A stretch of DNA of 64,000 bases from Paenibacillus sp. GM2 (GTDB lineage: Bacteria > Bacillota > Bacilli > Paenibacillales > Paenibacillaceae), in contig NZ_LN831279.1 of NCBI RefSeq assembly GCF_900069005.2, positions 1,279,853-1,343,852 of the forward strand. Reading direction: 5' to 3'. This document shows positions 18,493 to 26,771 of this stretch, piece by piece. The notes beneath the pieces were generated by a model. It ran no database searches, was not told the origin of the DNA, and saw only the letters and a program-made list of their open reading frames with translations. Within the stretch, counting starts at the first letter, position 1. The number at the start of each line of letters is the position of its first letter. The translations under genes and the position numbers were made by a program.

Positions 18493-18590
18493 CGGCTTTC
18501 AGCATGAATGCAGTGCTTCCGATACTGTTTTCCCAAAAGACGGCTTTCAATACTAAAGCTGATGCTTCCGATGCGCGTTTTTTTCAAAAC
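18493..18590. repeat. Two tandem copies of a 48-base intergenic repeat
   Basis: Copies begin CGGCTTTCA at 18493 and 18541 and share TGCTTCCGAT followed by a T-rich end. Related copies are at 29518-29643 and 32300-32480. The 320-base gap before spoVS otherwise holds a GGACTTTTTGAACGACCTTC tail and the spoVS promoter. Confidence 0.7.
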
Positions 18591-18701
18591 ATTTCAGGAG
18601 TATGAGGCCAGAGCCTGTTGCTCATCCTTGGATGAGTTCGATCCCTTTTCTCGTGAGGAATGGACTTTTTGAACGACCTTCAAGGTACCTCCCAAAAAAG
18701 A

Positions 18702-18726
18702 AGGAATTATTTTGCAGCTCACGAAT
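18702..18726 (+). promoter_or_regulatory. Putative sigma-H promoter of spoVS
   Basis: AGGAATT (18702-18708) and GAAT (18723-18726) are spaced as in the sigma-H consensus (AGGAwWW-N11-RnnGAAT), with one mismatch at R. B. subtilis spoVS is known to depend on sigma-H. Confidence 0.65.
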
Positions 18727-18775
18727 ATCTTCTAAGTAGTGGAGTCAAACCATTATTCCCAGGGAGGTACTTACC

Positions 18776-19036
18776 ATGGAAGTATTAAAAGTTTCAGCAA
18801 AGTCCAATCCCAACTCCGTTGCCGGTGCTCTAGCTGGAGTTCTAAGAGAGCGTGGTGCTGCTGAACTTCAGGCTATTGGAGCGGGTGCTCTTAACCAGGC
18901 CATCAAGGCGGTAGCCATAGCCCGGGGATTCGTTGCACCTAGCGGCGTAGATCTGATATGCATTCCGGCTTTTACGGATATTGTGATTGATGGTGAGGAT
19001 CGCACGGCGATCAAGCTCATAGTTGAACCTAGATAA
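18776..19036 (+). CDS. spoVS: Stage V sporulation protein S
   Basis: 86 aa, nearly invariant in spore formers. It starts MEVLKVSAKSNPNSVAGALA and has the Alba-like fold expected to bind nucleic acids. In B. subtilis its loss blocks spore coat and cortex assembly. GGGAGGT lies 7 bases before the ATG. The putative sigma-H promoter above and the terminator below make it monocistronic, between ymdB and the dipeptidase gene as expected. Confidence 0.98.
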   Translation: MEVLKVSAKSNPNSVAGALAGVLRERGAAELQAIGAGALNQAIKAVAIARGFVAPSGVDLICIPAFTDIVIDGEDRTAIKLIVEPR

Positions 19037-19057
19037 GGTCTTGTAGGAATGTAGGTG

Positions 19058-19091
19058 AACCTGTTTACTCATAAGTAGACAGGTTTTTTTG
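19058..19091 (+). terminator. Intrinsic terminator after spoVS
   Basis: AACCTGTTTACT pairs with AGTAGACAGGTT (one mismatch), then seven T's. Confidence 0.9.
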
Positions 19092-19169
19092 CTTTTTTGT
19101 AAAAAATGAATATGTATAAGCAAGATTTAAAATATACTGGAAAATAGAGTGATGAAGGAGGGGGACGTA

Positions 19170-20117
19170 TTGAAAATTGTTGACTTCCATTGTGATGTGC
19201 TTAGCAAAATACAGCTGGATCGCAGTCTGGACTTCAAGGGTGATAATGGACTTGATGTCAATCTAGAGCGTATGAAGCAAGGAGGGGTAGATCTGCAATG
19301 CTTTGCCATCTACCTATCGGAGAAATTAGGCCCGCCGGGCATTGAACATATCATGGAGCAGCTTGATCTATTTCAGGAGCGTATCGCATCGGAAGGAATC
19401 GGTCTCATTAGAAATACTGCTGATTTGGAACGGGTCGCAGCTTCGGGAGAGAGGAGCGGCTTGCTCTCTATTGAAGGAGCGGATGGCCTGGAGGGGGATT
19501 TATTCTACTTACGGCTTTGTTATGAACGGGGAGTGCGCTTTCTCGGGATTACCTGGAATTATGCGAATTGGGCGGCGGATGGTGTGATGGAGCTGCGTAA
19601 TGGCGGCTTCACTCGTAAGGGGCTTGAGCTGGTGCAGGTCTGTCACGAGCTAGGAATTATACTAGATGTATCACATTTATCTCAGAAGGGCTTCTGGGAG
19701 CTGGTAGAGCTGTCTGAGAGTGCGAAGCGGCCTTTTATTGCCTCTCATTCGAATGCCTATCATATTTGCGCTCATGCCCGGAATTTGCACGATGAACAAA
19801 TCAGAGCGATAATAGATAGCGGCGGTCGGATCGGTGTGACATTTGTCCCTTGGTTTGTAAAAGACAGCACAGTGGTACATAGTGAGGATCTGCTGCCGCA
19901 TCTCGATCATATTTGCCAGCTGGGCGGCGAGAAGCAAATTATGTTTGGCTCCGATTTTGACGGAATTGATACCCATATAGATGATTTGCGGCATGCAGGT
20001 GATTATTACAGATGGGTAGAGACCCTGCTTAAACACTATCCGGAAGAGCTTGTAAAGGGCTGGATGTCCGGCAATGCCCTGGAATTTTTGCAAAAGTGGC
20101 TACCCTCAGATAAGTAA
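19170..20117 (+). CDS. Membrane-type dipeptidase, peptidase family M19
   Basis: 315 aa. A binuclear zinc dipeptidase fold is indicated by the ligands in DFHCD (residues 4-8), LSIEGADGLEG, LDVSHLS, IASHSNAYHICAHARN and FGSDFDG. Family members split dipeptides, including D-amino-acid-containing ones. TTG 19170 is used since AAGGAGGGGG ends 5-6 bases upstream and the protein then begins KIVDFHCD like its relatives; the in-frame GTG 19149 overlaps the ribosome site. The physiological substrate is unknown. Confidence 0.9.
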   Translation: MKIVDFHCDVLSKIQLDRSLDFKGDNGLDVNLERMKQGGVDLQCFAIYLSEKLGPPGIEHIMEQLDLFQERIASEGIGLIRNTADLERVAASGERSGLLSIEGADGLEGDLFYLRLCYERGVRFLGITWNYANWAADGVMELRNGGFTRKGLELVQVCHELGIILDVSHLSQKGFWELVELSESAKRPFIASHSNAYHICAHARNLHDEQIRAIIDSGGRIGVTFVPWFVKDSTVVHSEDLLPHLDHICQLGGEKQIMFGSDFDGIDTHIDDLRHAGDYYRWVETLLKHYPEELVKGWMSGNALEFLQKWLPSDK

Positions 20118-20353
20118 GCGCTTTAATTAATCCAATTACGAGATCGTTATGATCGAAAACAACTATATGAAAAAGGGTGGAAAACGCTTGCTTTTTATAT
20201 GTCTTCGACATAAAATTGACATGACTCTGAAACAGAATGTTCACAAGTGTCACGGTAAAGTGTGATAGTTAACATGTCGATGTTCTGGGAGTGCTATTAT
20301 TATTTTAATTTTATATCTTTTATAGTGCGATACGATTAAAGGGGTGGGCGATC

Positions 20354-22129
20354 TTGATTAGTCAATTGTCTTGGAAGATCGGTGGACAGCAAGGCGAAGG
20401 GGTTGAAAGTACGGACCGGATTTTTTCGACAGCCTTGAATAGACTTGGGTATTATTTGTACGGATACCGTCATTTTTCCTCGCGTATTAAAGGTGGTCAT
20501 ACGAACAACAAAATCCGGATTAGTACCAAGCCGATTCGAGCTATTTCCGACGACTTGGACATCTTAGTCGCTTTTGACCAAGAAAGTATCGATTTGAATG
20601 CGCATGAGCTATGCAGCGGTGGAGTCATTGTTGCAGACGCCAAGTTTAATCCGTCTGTTCCTGAAGGAATCGATGCGAAGCTGTTCCCTGTTCCAATTAC
20701 GAGCATTGCGGAGGAACTGGGCACTTCGCTGATGAAGAATATGGTTGCTTCAGGCGCCTCTTGGGCCCTCTTGGGATTGCCGCTTGAAGTATTTAATAAA
20801 GCGGTTGAAGAGGAATTTGGCCGTAAAGGTCAAGCCATTGTGGACAAAAATATCGAAGCGGTGAAGCGCGGTGCCGATTTTGTACTGGAGCTGGCCGGGG
20901 GACCTCTTGATAACTTCAAGCTGGAACCGGCTGACGGCAAGCAGAAGCTGTTCATGATCGGTAACGATGCGATCGGACTTGGTGCGGTTGCGGCAGGCTG
21001 CCGAATCATGAGTGCATATCCGATTACACCGGCTTCCGAAATTATGGAATATTTGATTAAGAAATTGCCTAAGCTTGGCGGCACCGTTGTACAAACGGAG
21101 GATGAAATTGCCGCCATTACGATGGCTATCGGTTCGAACTATGCCGGTGTACGCTCTATGACCGCATCAGCGGGCCCTGGATTGTCGCTGATGATGGAGG
21201 CGATCGGACTTGCCGGCATGACCGAGACGCCGGTCGTTATCGTTGATACACAGCGTGGCGGCCCAAGTACCGGGCTTCCGACAAAGCAGGAGCAGAGCGA
21301 TATCAATGCCCTGATCTACGGAACGCATGGCGAAATTCCAAAGATCGTCATTGCGCCTAGCTCGATCGAGGAATGCTTCTATGATACCGTTGAAGCGTTC
21401 AATCTGGCTGAGAAGTATCAGGTTCCGGTCATCGTGGCTACCGATCTGCAATTATCCTTGGGCAAGCAGTCCTGTGAAATGCTGGATTATAACAAGATTC
21501 AAATCGAACGCGGTTATATCGTGAAGGATATTCCGGAACGTGAAGATAAGAGTATGTTCAACCGTTACGCGGTGACGGACAATGGTATTTCTCCTCGGGT
21601 ATTGCCTGGCGAGAAGAATGGTATTCACCATGTTACTGGCGTAGAGCATGATGAAGCCGGACGTCCGTCCGAATCGACGGCCAACCGGAAGAAAATGATG
21701 GATAAACGTCTGCGTAAGCTGGACGAAATGCAGATTACGAACCCGATTCATCTGCATTCCCCGCATGCCGAGCCCGATCTTCTGATCGTAGGCATGGGCT
21801 CAACAGGCGGCACAATCGATCAAGCTCGCCTTCGCCTGAATGGTGAAGGAGTGACATCGAACCATATGACGGTACGCCAAATGCATCCGTTCCCAACGGA
21901 ACTGATCCTTCCGGAAATCGAGAAGGCGAAGAAGGTTCTCGTATTTGAGAATAACGCGACGGGCCAATTGGCGAACCTGATGAAGCTGCATTGCGGCAAC
22001 CATGACAAAATTCTGAATGCATTAAAATATGATGGCAGTCCGTTCCTGCCTTCGGAAGTATTCGAAGAATGCGCAAAGGCCGCCGGCTATAAACCGCACG
22101 AGGAGTTGGTACAAAATGGCAACCTTTAA
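20354..22129 (+). CDS. korA: 2-oxoacid:ferredoxin oxidoreductase, alpha subunit (KorA type, gamma-alpha fusion)
   Basis: 591 aa. The first 190 residues are the gamma domain (IGGQQGEGVES, FSSRIKGGHTNNKIRI). The rest is the alpha domain with AYPITPASEIME and RSMTASAGPGLSLMMEAIGL. With KorB it oxidises a 2-oxoacid (2-oxoglutarate or pyruvate) to acyl-CoA and CO2 and reduces ferredoxin. The TTG start is 7 bases after AAAGGGGTGG. It overlaps korB by 14 bases. It lies between spoVS and miaB as in several Bacillaceae. The substrate cannot be told from sequence by eye. Confidence 0.93.
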   Translation: MISQLSWKIGGQQGEGVESTDRIFSTALNRLGYYLYGYRHFSSRIKGGHTNNKIRISTKPIRAISDDLDILVAFDQESIDLNAHELCSGGVIVADAKFNPSVPEGIDAKLFPVPITSIAEELGTSLMKNMVASGASWALLGLPLEVFNKAVEEEFGRKGQAIVDKNIEAVKRGADFVLELAGGPLDNFKLEPADGKQKLFMIGNDAIGLGAVAAGCRIMSAYPITPASEIMEYLIKKLPKLGGTVVQTEDEIAAITMAIGSNYAGVRSMTASAGPGLSLMMEAIGLAGMTETPVVIVDTQRGGPSTGLPTKQEQSDINALIYGTHGEIPKIVIAPSSIEECFYDTVEAFNLAEKYQVPVIVATDLQLSLGKQSCEMLDYNKIQIERGYIVKDIPEREDKSMFNRYAVTDNGISPRVLPGEKNGIHHVTGVEHDEAGRPSESTANRKKMMDKRLRKLDEMQITNPIHLHSPHAEPDLLIVGMGSTGGTIDQARLRLNGEGVTSNHMTVRQMHPFPTELILPEIEKAKKVLVFENNATGQLANLMKLHCGNHDKILNALKYDGSPFLPSEVFEECAKAAGYKPHEELVQNGNL

Positions 22130-22982
22130 GGAGTTCCGTAACAATATCAAACCTAACTGGTGTCCAGGTTGTGGAGATTTTTCAGTGCAGGCCGCGATTC
22201 AGCGCGCTGCAGCGAATGTAGGACTTGAACCGGAGAACTTGGCTGTAATCTCAGGCATCGGTTGCTCCGGGCGGATTTCGGGGTACATTAACGCGTATGG
22301 TCTTCACGGCATTCATGGCCGTGCGCTCCCGATCGCACAAGGCGTGAAGCTGGCTAACCGCGATCTGACGGTGATCGCATCCGGCGGTGACGGTGATGGG
22401 TTCGCGATCGGTATCGGGCATACCATCCATGCGATCCGCAGAAATATTAATATGACCTACATCGTTATGGATAATCAGATTTATGGCCTGACGAAGGGGC
22501 AAACTTCACCGCGCAGCGGTGAGGGCTTCAAGACGAAGAGCACGCCGGAAGGCTCGATTGAATCGACGCTTTCCCCGCTTGAGCTGGCGATTTCAGCCGG
22601 GGCGACCTTCGTGGCTCAATCGTTCTCCAGCGATCTGAAGCAACTGACTTCCTTGATCGAACAAGGCATTCAGCATGAAGGCTTCTCGTTAATCAACGTA
22701 TTCAGCCCGTGCGTCACCTTTAACAAGGTGAACACATACGATTGGTTCAAAGAACATATTACGAATCTCGACACGATGCCGGATTATGATCCTAGCAACC
22801 GCACGCAGGCCATGACGACGTTGATGGATACGGGCAGCATGATTACGGGTCTGATCTATCAGAACAAAGACAGGAAGTGCTATGAGGACCTGGTTCATGG
22901 CTTTAAGCCAGAGCCGCTTGTGAATCAGCCGCTGGCATTAAGCGAGACTGAGTTTGACAATCTTGTTGCAGAATTCAGATAA
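22116..22982 (+). CDS. korB: 2-oxoacid:ferredoxin oxidoreductase, beta subunit (KorB)
   Basis: 288 aa. It binds thiamine pyrophosphate and one [4Fe-4S] cluster. Visible are NWCPGCGDFSVQ, GIGCSGRISGY, the TPP motif GGDGDGFAIGIGHTIHA ending near MDNQIYGLTKGQTSP, and the fourth cluster Cys in NVFSPCVTFN. The ATG is inside the end of korA with GAGGAG upstream, so the two are co-translated. There is no separate ferredoxin subunit; electrons must go to a free ferredoxin. Confidence 0.95.
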   Translation: MATFKEFRNNIKPNWCPGCGDFSVQAAIQRAAANVGLEPENLAVISGIGCSGRISGYINAYGLHGIHGRALPIAQGVKLANRDLTVIASGGDGDGFAIGIGHTIHAIRRNINMTYIVMDNQIYGLTKGQTSPRSGEGFKTKSTPEGSIESTLSPLELAISAGATFVAQSFSSDLKQLTSLIEQGIQHEGFSLINVFSPCVTFNKVNTYDWFKEHITNLDTMPDYDPSNRTQAMTTLMDTGSMITGLIYQNKDRKCYEDLVHGFKPEPLVNQPLALSETEFDNLVAEFR

Positions 22983-22988
22983 TTGGTA

Positions 22989-23021
22989 AAAAGATGCCCG
23001 TATTTTACGGACATCTTTTTC
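22989..23021 (+). terminator. Intrinsic terminator after korB
   Basis: AAAAAGATGCCCGT pairs with ACGGACATCTTTTT with one mismatch. The T-run continues. Confidence 0.9.
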
Positions 23022-23105
23022 TTTTTACATGAAAAAGGTGTATAATAAGGGGCGATGTAGAAATGTCACACCCGTGATAGAGAAAAAACGAGGAGTGTTT
23101 ACAAA

Positions 23106-23678
23106 ATGAGCAAGACTGTACCTGTCGGCGTATCAGCACGTCATATTCATTTAACTCAAGAGCATATTGAAGCTTTGTTTGGACAAGGTTATCAGCTTAC
23201 TGAATTCAAGCCGTTGTCCCAACCAGGACAATTTGCGTCTAACGAGACAGTAGCTGTCGTTGGACCGAAAGGCCAATTTGACAAAGTTCGCATTTTGGGC
23301 CCTGCACGTCCGGCTTCCCAATTGGAAATTTCCCGTACGGATTCCTTTGCTATCGGCGTTAAGGCTCCGGTTCGTGAGTCCGGCAAGATTGACGGAACGC
23401 CTGGAATCAAAGTAGTGGGTCCTGCTGGCGAAGTTGAACTGGAGCAAGGCGTGATCGTAGCAGCGCGTCATATCCACTTCCACACTTCCGATGCTGCGAA
23501 ATGGGGCATCCAGGATAAAGAATTGCTGAAGGTTCGTTTCGGCGGAGAACGCGGTATGATTATGGAAAATGTCATCGCGCGTGTATCGGATTCCTTCGCA
23601 CTTGATATGCATATCGATACAGATGAAGCGAATGCTGCTGGCGCCAAAAATGGCGATATCGCAGAAATCGTAGAATAA
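23106..23678 (+). CDS. pduL: Phosphate propanoyltransferase / phosphotransacylase PduL
   Basis: 190 aa. PduL enzymes interconvert acyl-CoA plus phosphate and acyl-phosphate plus CoA. Both zinc-binding HxH motifs are present: SARHIHLTQEHIEALFG at residue 10 and VAARHIHFHTSDAAKWG at about 122. No microcompartment targeting extension is present at the N-terminus and no shell genes are nearby, so it is probably cytosolic. It has its own ribosome site (GAGGAG) after the korB terminator and ends at a shared terminator with the opposing spoVAD. Confidence 0.93.
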   Translation: MSKTVPVGVSARHIHLTQEHIEALFGQGYQLTEFKPLSQPGQFASNETVAVVGPKGQFDKVRILGPARPASQLEISRTDSFAIGVKAPVRESGKIDGTPGIKVVGPAGEVELEQGVIVAARHIHFHTSDAAKWGIQDKELLKVRFGGERGMIMENVIARVSDSFALDMHIDTDEANAAGAKNGDIAEIVE

Positions 23679-23696
23679 TCATCGGTTATTATAGAC

Positions 23697-23737
23697 AAGG
23701 GTCTCGCTCGATCGTAACAGATCGGCGAGACCCTTTA
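23697..23737. terminator. Bidirectional terminator between pduL and spoVAD
   Basis: AAGGGTCTCGC-TCGATC pairs with GATCG-GCGAGACCCTT. A TTTATT tail follows on the plus strand and an A-run precedes it for the minus strand. Confidence 0.85.
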
Positions 23738-23764
23738 TTCATTAGGAGGATTTTGCAGGTTGAA

Positions 23765-24772
23765 TTAATCGCTTTCGATCGCTACGGCATGAGCGATGCA
23801 TGGAATGCTCTCTCCTTGCTGAAAGGATAGCGGGGAGAGGAGGGCGCCGGTAGCAACGACAAGCAGTCGCTTCAACTCGCCGCGCTTCATACGATTCAGC
23901 AAATGGCCGTAAGTAACAACAGCGGAGCAGGCGCACCCGCTCGCCCCAGCCTGTACATTCTGCTTATCGTAGTTATAAATCATCATCCCGCAGTCCTGAT
24001 AATCCGTCTGGTCGATCGGGAAGTTATTGCGCTTGAATAATTCCTTGGCGATCTTATAGCCAACTTTGGATAGATCGCCAGTAACGATCAGATCATAATA
24101 CGAAGGTTCAATCTGCATATCTCGGAAGTGAGCCTGGATGGTGTCGACTGCCGCCGGTGCCATCGCTGCGCCCATATTAAAGGGGTCCGTGATTCCCATA
24201 TCGATCACGCGGCCAATCGTCGCTGAAGTAATTTTCGGACCGCTCCCTTCCAGCGACAGGACGGCTGAACCTGAACCGGTGACTGTAAATTGCGCGGTTG
24301 GCGGCTTTTGCGAACCGTATTCCGTCGGATATCTGAACTGCTTCTCCACACTGGCATTATGACTGCAAGTCCCGGCCAGCGCGTGCTTGGCACCGTTATA
24401 ATTCACAATATATGCTGCCAAGGCCAGGCTTTCCATCGAGGTAGAGCAGGCCCCGAATACACCCAGATAAGGGATGCTTAGCGTCCGGGCAGCAAAGCTG
24501 CTGCTAATAATCTGGTTCATCAGATCGCCGCCGAAGTAGAATTGAATTTGTTCCTTCGTCAGTCCAGCCTTCTCAATAGCTTTCTTGGCGGACTCTTCAA
24601 GCAACGTTTTCTCCGCCTTTTCCCAGCTGTCTTGACCTAAGTACAGATCGCCATGAATGATGTCGAAGTCATTGGCTAAGGGCCCCTGCCCTTCGAAGGG
24701 GCCGACGATGGTAGCGCTGCTTATAATGGTTGGCTTATTCTCGAACACCCAGCTTTGATGGCCTTTTAGCAT
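23765..24772 (-). CDS. spoVAD: Stage V sporulation protein AD
   Basis: 335 aa, thiolase/ketoacyl-synthase-like fold. SpoVAD binds dipicolinic acid and is needed to load it into spores and release it at germination. Diagnostic stretches are the N-terminal FENKPTIISSATIVGPFEGQ, GVFGACSTSMESLALAA around the former active-site Cys, and ASGCACSAVVTYGHLL near the end. It begins 2 bases after the spoVAC stop with GGGGGAGG inside spoVAC. Its likely targets are other SpoVA channel parts in the inner spore membrane. Confidence 0.95.
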   Translation of the reverse strand: MLKGHQSWVFENKPTIISSATIVGPFEGQGPLANDFDIIHGDLYLGQDSWEKAEKTLLEESAKKAIEKAGLTKEQIQFYFGGDLMNQIISSSFAARTLSIPYLGVFGACSTSMESLALAAYIVNYNGAKHALAGTCSHNASVEKQFRYPTEYGSQKPPTAQFTVTGSGSAVLSLEGSGPKITSATIGRVIDMGITDPFNMGAAMAPAAVDTIQAHFRDMQIEPSYYDLIVTGDLSKVGYKIAKELFKRNNFPIDQTDYQDCGMMIYNYDKQNVQAGASGCACSAVVTYGHLLNRMKRGELKRLLVVATGALLSPLSFQQGESIPCIAHAVAIESD

Positions 24773-24774
24773 AG

Positions 24775-25263
24775 TTAATGACCTCCCCCGGCAAAATCTG
24801 GAATGAAGATAGCGTAAAATAAACCTACGATAAACGCTGCAAAGGTACCGAACACGATGACGGAACCGGCGAGCTGGAACATGCCGGCGCCAACGCCGAG
24901 AACCATTCCTTCCGCGCGATGCTCAAGCGCAGACGAGGTCATGGAATTGGCGAATCCGGTGACCGGCACGGCTGTGCCTGCCCCGGCCCACTGTGCGATC
25001 TTATCATAGACCCCCAGGCAGGTCAGAATAACAGCGATCAGAACGAGCACGGCAACCGTCGGATTAGAGGCGCTCTTCTCGTCAAATCCGCCAAAAGCGA
25101 TAAAGGCCTGGCGAATGCACTCGCCGAGCAAACAGATCATCCCACCGACCAGGAAAGCACGAAGACAGTTTTTGAGCACCGGGCGTTTAGGCTCCATGGA
25201 TGAAGCCAGGCGCTGGTACTTTTGCTGCGTAGGAGTCATTTTTTTGTTTTTTGCATTAGCCAT
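24775..25263 (-). CDS. spoVAC: Stage V sporulation protein AC
   Basis: 162 aa membrane protein with four hydrophobic segments after a basic N-terminus (NCLRAFLVGGMICLLGECIR; VAVLVLIAVILTCLGVYDKI; GMVLGVGAGMFQLAGSVIVF and the last about 20 residues). SpoVAC acts as a mechanosensitive channel for dipicolinic acid release. ATG 25263 is chosen for AGGAAG 8 bases upstream; GTG 25272 is 3 codons earlier. It is second in the minus-strand operon DUF421-spoVAC-spoVAD. The usual third partner, SpoVAE(b), is absent. Confidence 0.94.
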   Translation of the reverse strand: MANAKNKKMTPTQQKYQRLASSMEPKRPVLKNCLRAFLVGGMICLLGECIRQAFIAFGGFDEKSASNPTVAVLVLIAVILTCLGVYDKIAQWAGAGTAVPVTGFANSMTSSALEHRAEGMVLGVGAGMFQLAGSVIVFGTFAAFIVGLFYAIFIPDFAGGGH

Positions 25264-25277
25264 GTTACGCACTTCCT

Positions 25278-26141
25278 TTATTGTTGTATCAACACTTGCC
25301 TCGTGTCATCAATGACGTGCTGCAATTGCTCGGAGCAGGTGGTATATATTTGCTTATTCGTCTCGTTCTCCGTCGAGAGGGCGAACATTTCGAGATCCGC
25401 TTGACATTTCTTGAGTGTTGCCAGAAGCAGCGGTTTCTCTTGAGGTTGCGGAATTTTGATTTTATCATCGTACAGGTCGACATAGAGCTGCCCATAGCCA
25501 TCGACCTGGCCAAGATAGACATTTTCAAGGGACACGCCTTGCTTCTCCAGCTCGGTATTTAGCCATTGCCGACCGAAGCCAGCTGTTGCCAGAGGTTCGT
25601 CCATGATTTTGCCGTCAAGGATGACGGTTTGCGGCTCGGCTTCGGTCGGGATCGAAATCCCCAGCTGCGCCAGCGTAATCGGTTGATATTGATCCTTCAG
25701 CAAGGCGTTAACCTGGCCATCCGGTTCGATGACGGCATATTCGACCTGGGATACCTTAAAGATGCTCTTCCTGCGAAGCTGCTCCATGAGCTCTTCATTG
25801 GTCAGCTTCTCTTTCATCAGATTGTCCTCGAGGACTTTGCCATCTTTAATAAGAACTGTGCCTTTGCTGTCGATGACATCCCGTGATTTCTTGCTCTTCA
25901 TCTGCAGGAACTCGATTCCCAGGGAGACTAAGAACCAGGTCACGATAGCGACAAGCGCAATGTACCAATCTTGGTCGTGATTTATGGATAGGAAAGCCGC
26001 TAAATCCCCTATTGTTATCCCCGTAACATATTCGAAGAAGGTTAATTGCGAGAGCTGCCTTTTTCCAAGAATACGGGTCATGAGAAAGAGCACGAAGGCG
26101 GCGGATAAAGTTCTGATGATAATTTCTAACCACACGGGCAT
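25278..26141 (-). CDS. DUF421 membrane protein with C-terminal DUF1657 domain
   Basis: 287 aa. Residues 1-90 contain three transmembrane helices followed by the DUF421 (YetF-type) domain with TRILGKRQLSQLTFFEYVTG and VLEDNLMKEKLTNEELMEQL. The last 60 residues (LLLATLKKCQADLEMFALST onward) closely resemble the separate DUF1657 protein encoded at 26341. DUF421 and DUF1657 proteins occur with SpoVAC/SpoVAD in the SpoVA2mob spore operon linked to high heat resistance. ATG 26141 follows AAAGGAG by 10 bases; a start at 26174 lies before that site. I read it as a fusion of two neighbouring operon genes. Confidence 0.88.
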   Translation of the reverse strand: MPVWLEIIIRTLSAAFVLFLMTRILGKRQLSQLTFFEYVTGITIGDLAAFLSINHDQDWYIALVAIVTWFLVSLGIEFLQMKSKKSRDVIDSKGTVLIKDGKVLEDNLMKEKLTNEELMEQLRRKSIFKVSQVEYAVIEPDGQVNALLKDQYQPITLAQLGISIPTEAEPQTVILDGKIMDEPLATAGFGRQWLNTELEKQGVSLENVYLGQVDGYGQLYVDLYDDKIKIPQPQEKPLLLATLKKCQADLEMFALSTENETNKQIYTTCSEQLQHVIDDTRQVLIQQ

Positions 26142-26340
26142 AGCGAGAAAGCTCCTTTCAGCATGCATGCGCAATTTGACATTTACTTATCAGATTTTTG
26201 AACAGTCATTGTATCCCAATTATGCGCAACTTGCGTTATTTTACTAACACAATATATGGCAAGAGGCTGATGAATCAGTCCGAGCGAATATGGCAAAATT
26301 AATGCTTGTTCAAATTGAATCAGATAAGGTGGTGAACAAA

Positions 26341-26547
26341 TTGACTGTAGCATCCCAAGTGAAGACAACCGTTGCATCCCTCAAAAGTGCCCAGGCCAGC
26401 CTTGAGTCATTTGCTCTAAGCACTCAAAACCAGGAAGCCAAGCAACTGTTCACTAATGCTGCCCAGCAAACGCAGCAAATCGTGGATCAAGTGCAATCCC
26501 GCGTTCAACAGCTGGAGCAGGAAGAGCCACAGTATAAAGGTTTCTAA
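26341..26547 (+). CDS. DUF1657 small spore-associated protein
   Basis: 68 aa, helical, Gln/Ser-rich: VASQVKTTVASLKSAQASLE then FALSTQNQEAKQLFTNAAQQ. DUF1657 proteins flank spoVA genes in SpoVA2mob operons; their biochemical role is unknown. TTG 26341 has AAGGTGGTG 6 bases upstream; the in-frame ATG 26290 would place the ribosome site inside the gene. It is divergent from the DUF421 gene, so the 199-base gap between them should carry promoters for both. I could not identify a convincing sigma-G or sigma-F site. Confidence 0.88.
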   Translation: MTVASQVKTTVASLKSAQASLESFALSTQNQEAKQLFTNAAQQTQQIVDQVQSRVQQLEQEEPQYKGF

Positions 26548-26567
26548 GCATTAAAAGGGTATAAAGA

Positions 26568-26606
26568 GAAGCTTCGTTCTGACCGGAACGGGGTTTCTTT
26601 TTTTTG
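26568..26606 (+). terminator. Intrinsic terminator after the DUF1657 gene
   Basis: GAAGCTTCGTTC pairs with GAACGGGGTTTC using G-T wobbles, then eight or more T's. Confidence 0.85.
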
Positions 26607-26771
26607 TGGAATAAGTGTGTGCGTTAAGGACTGTGGAAAAAGACCTTTTCGCGGGCACCCAGGTAGATAAGCACTATAAATCATGTTATAATTTAGTGTA
26701 ATGCATTTTTATAAGGTTGCTGAACCTCATGGGTACACACATAGATTGGTAAAAGGGAGTGAGCCGACACC

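Noticed and set aside
20200..20290. Rex- or Fnr-like site upstream of korA (TTCACAAGTGTCAC, GTGTGATAGTTAACA)
   Set aside because: Half-sites are present but arm spacing fits neither consensus.
26142..26340. Sigma-G or sigma-F promoters in the divergent DUF421/DUF1657 gap
   Set aside because: Expected for spore genes, but the best -35/-10 pairs differ from consensus at too many positions to report.
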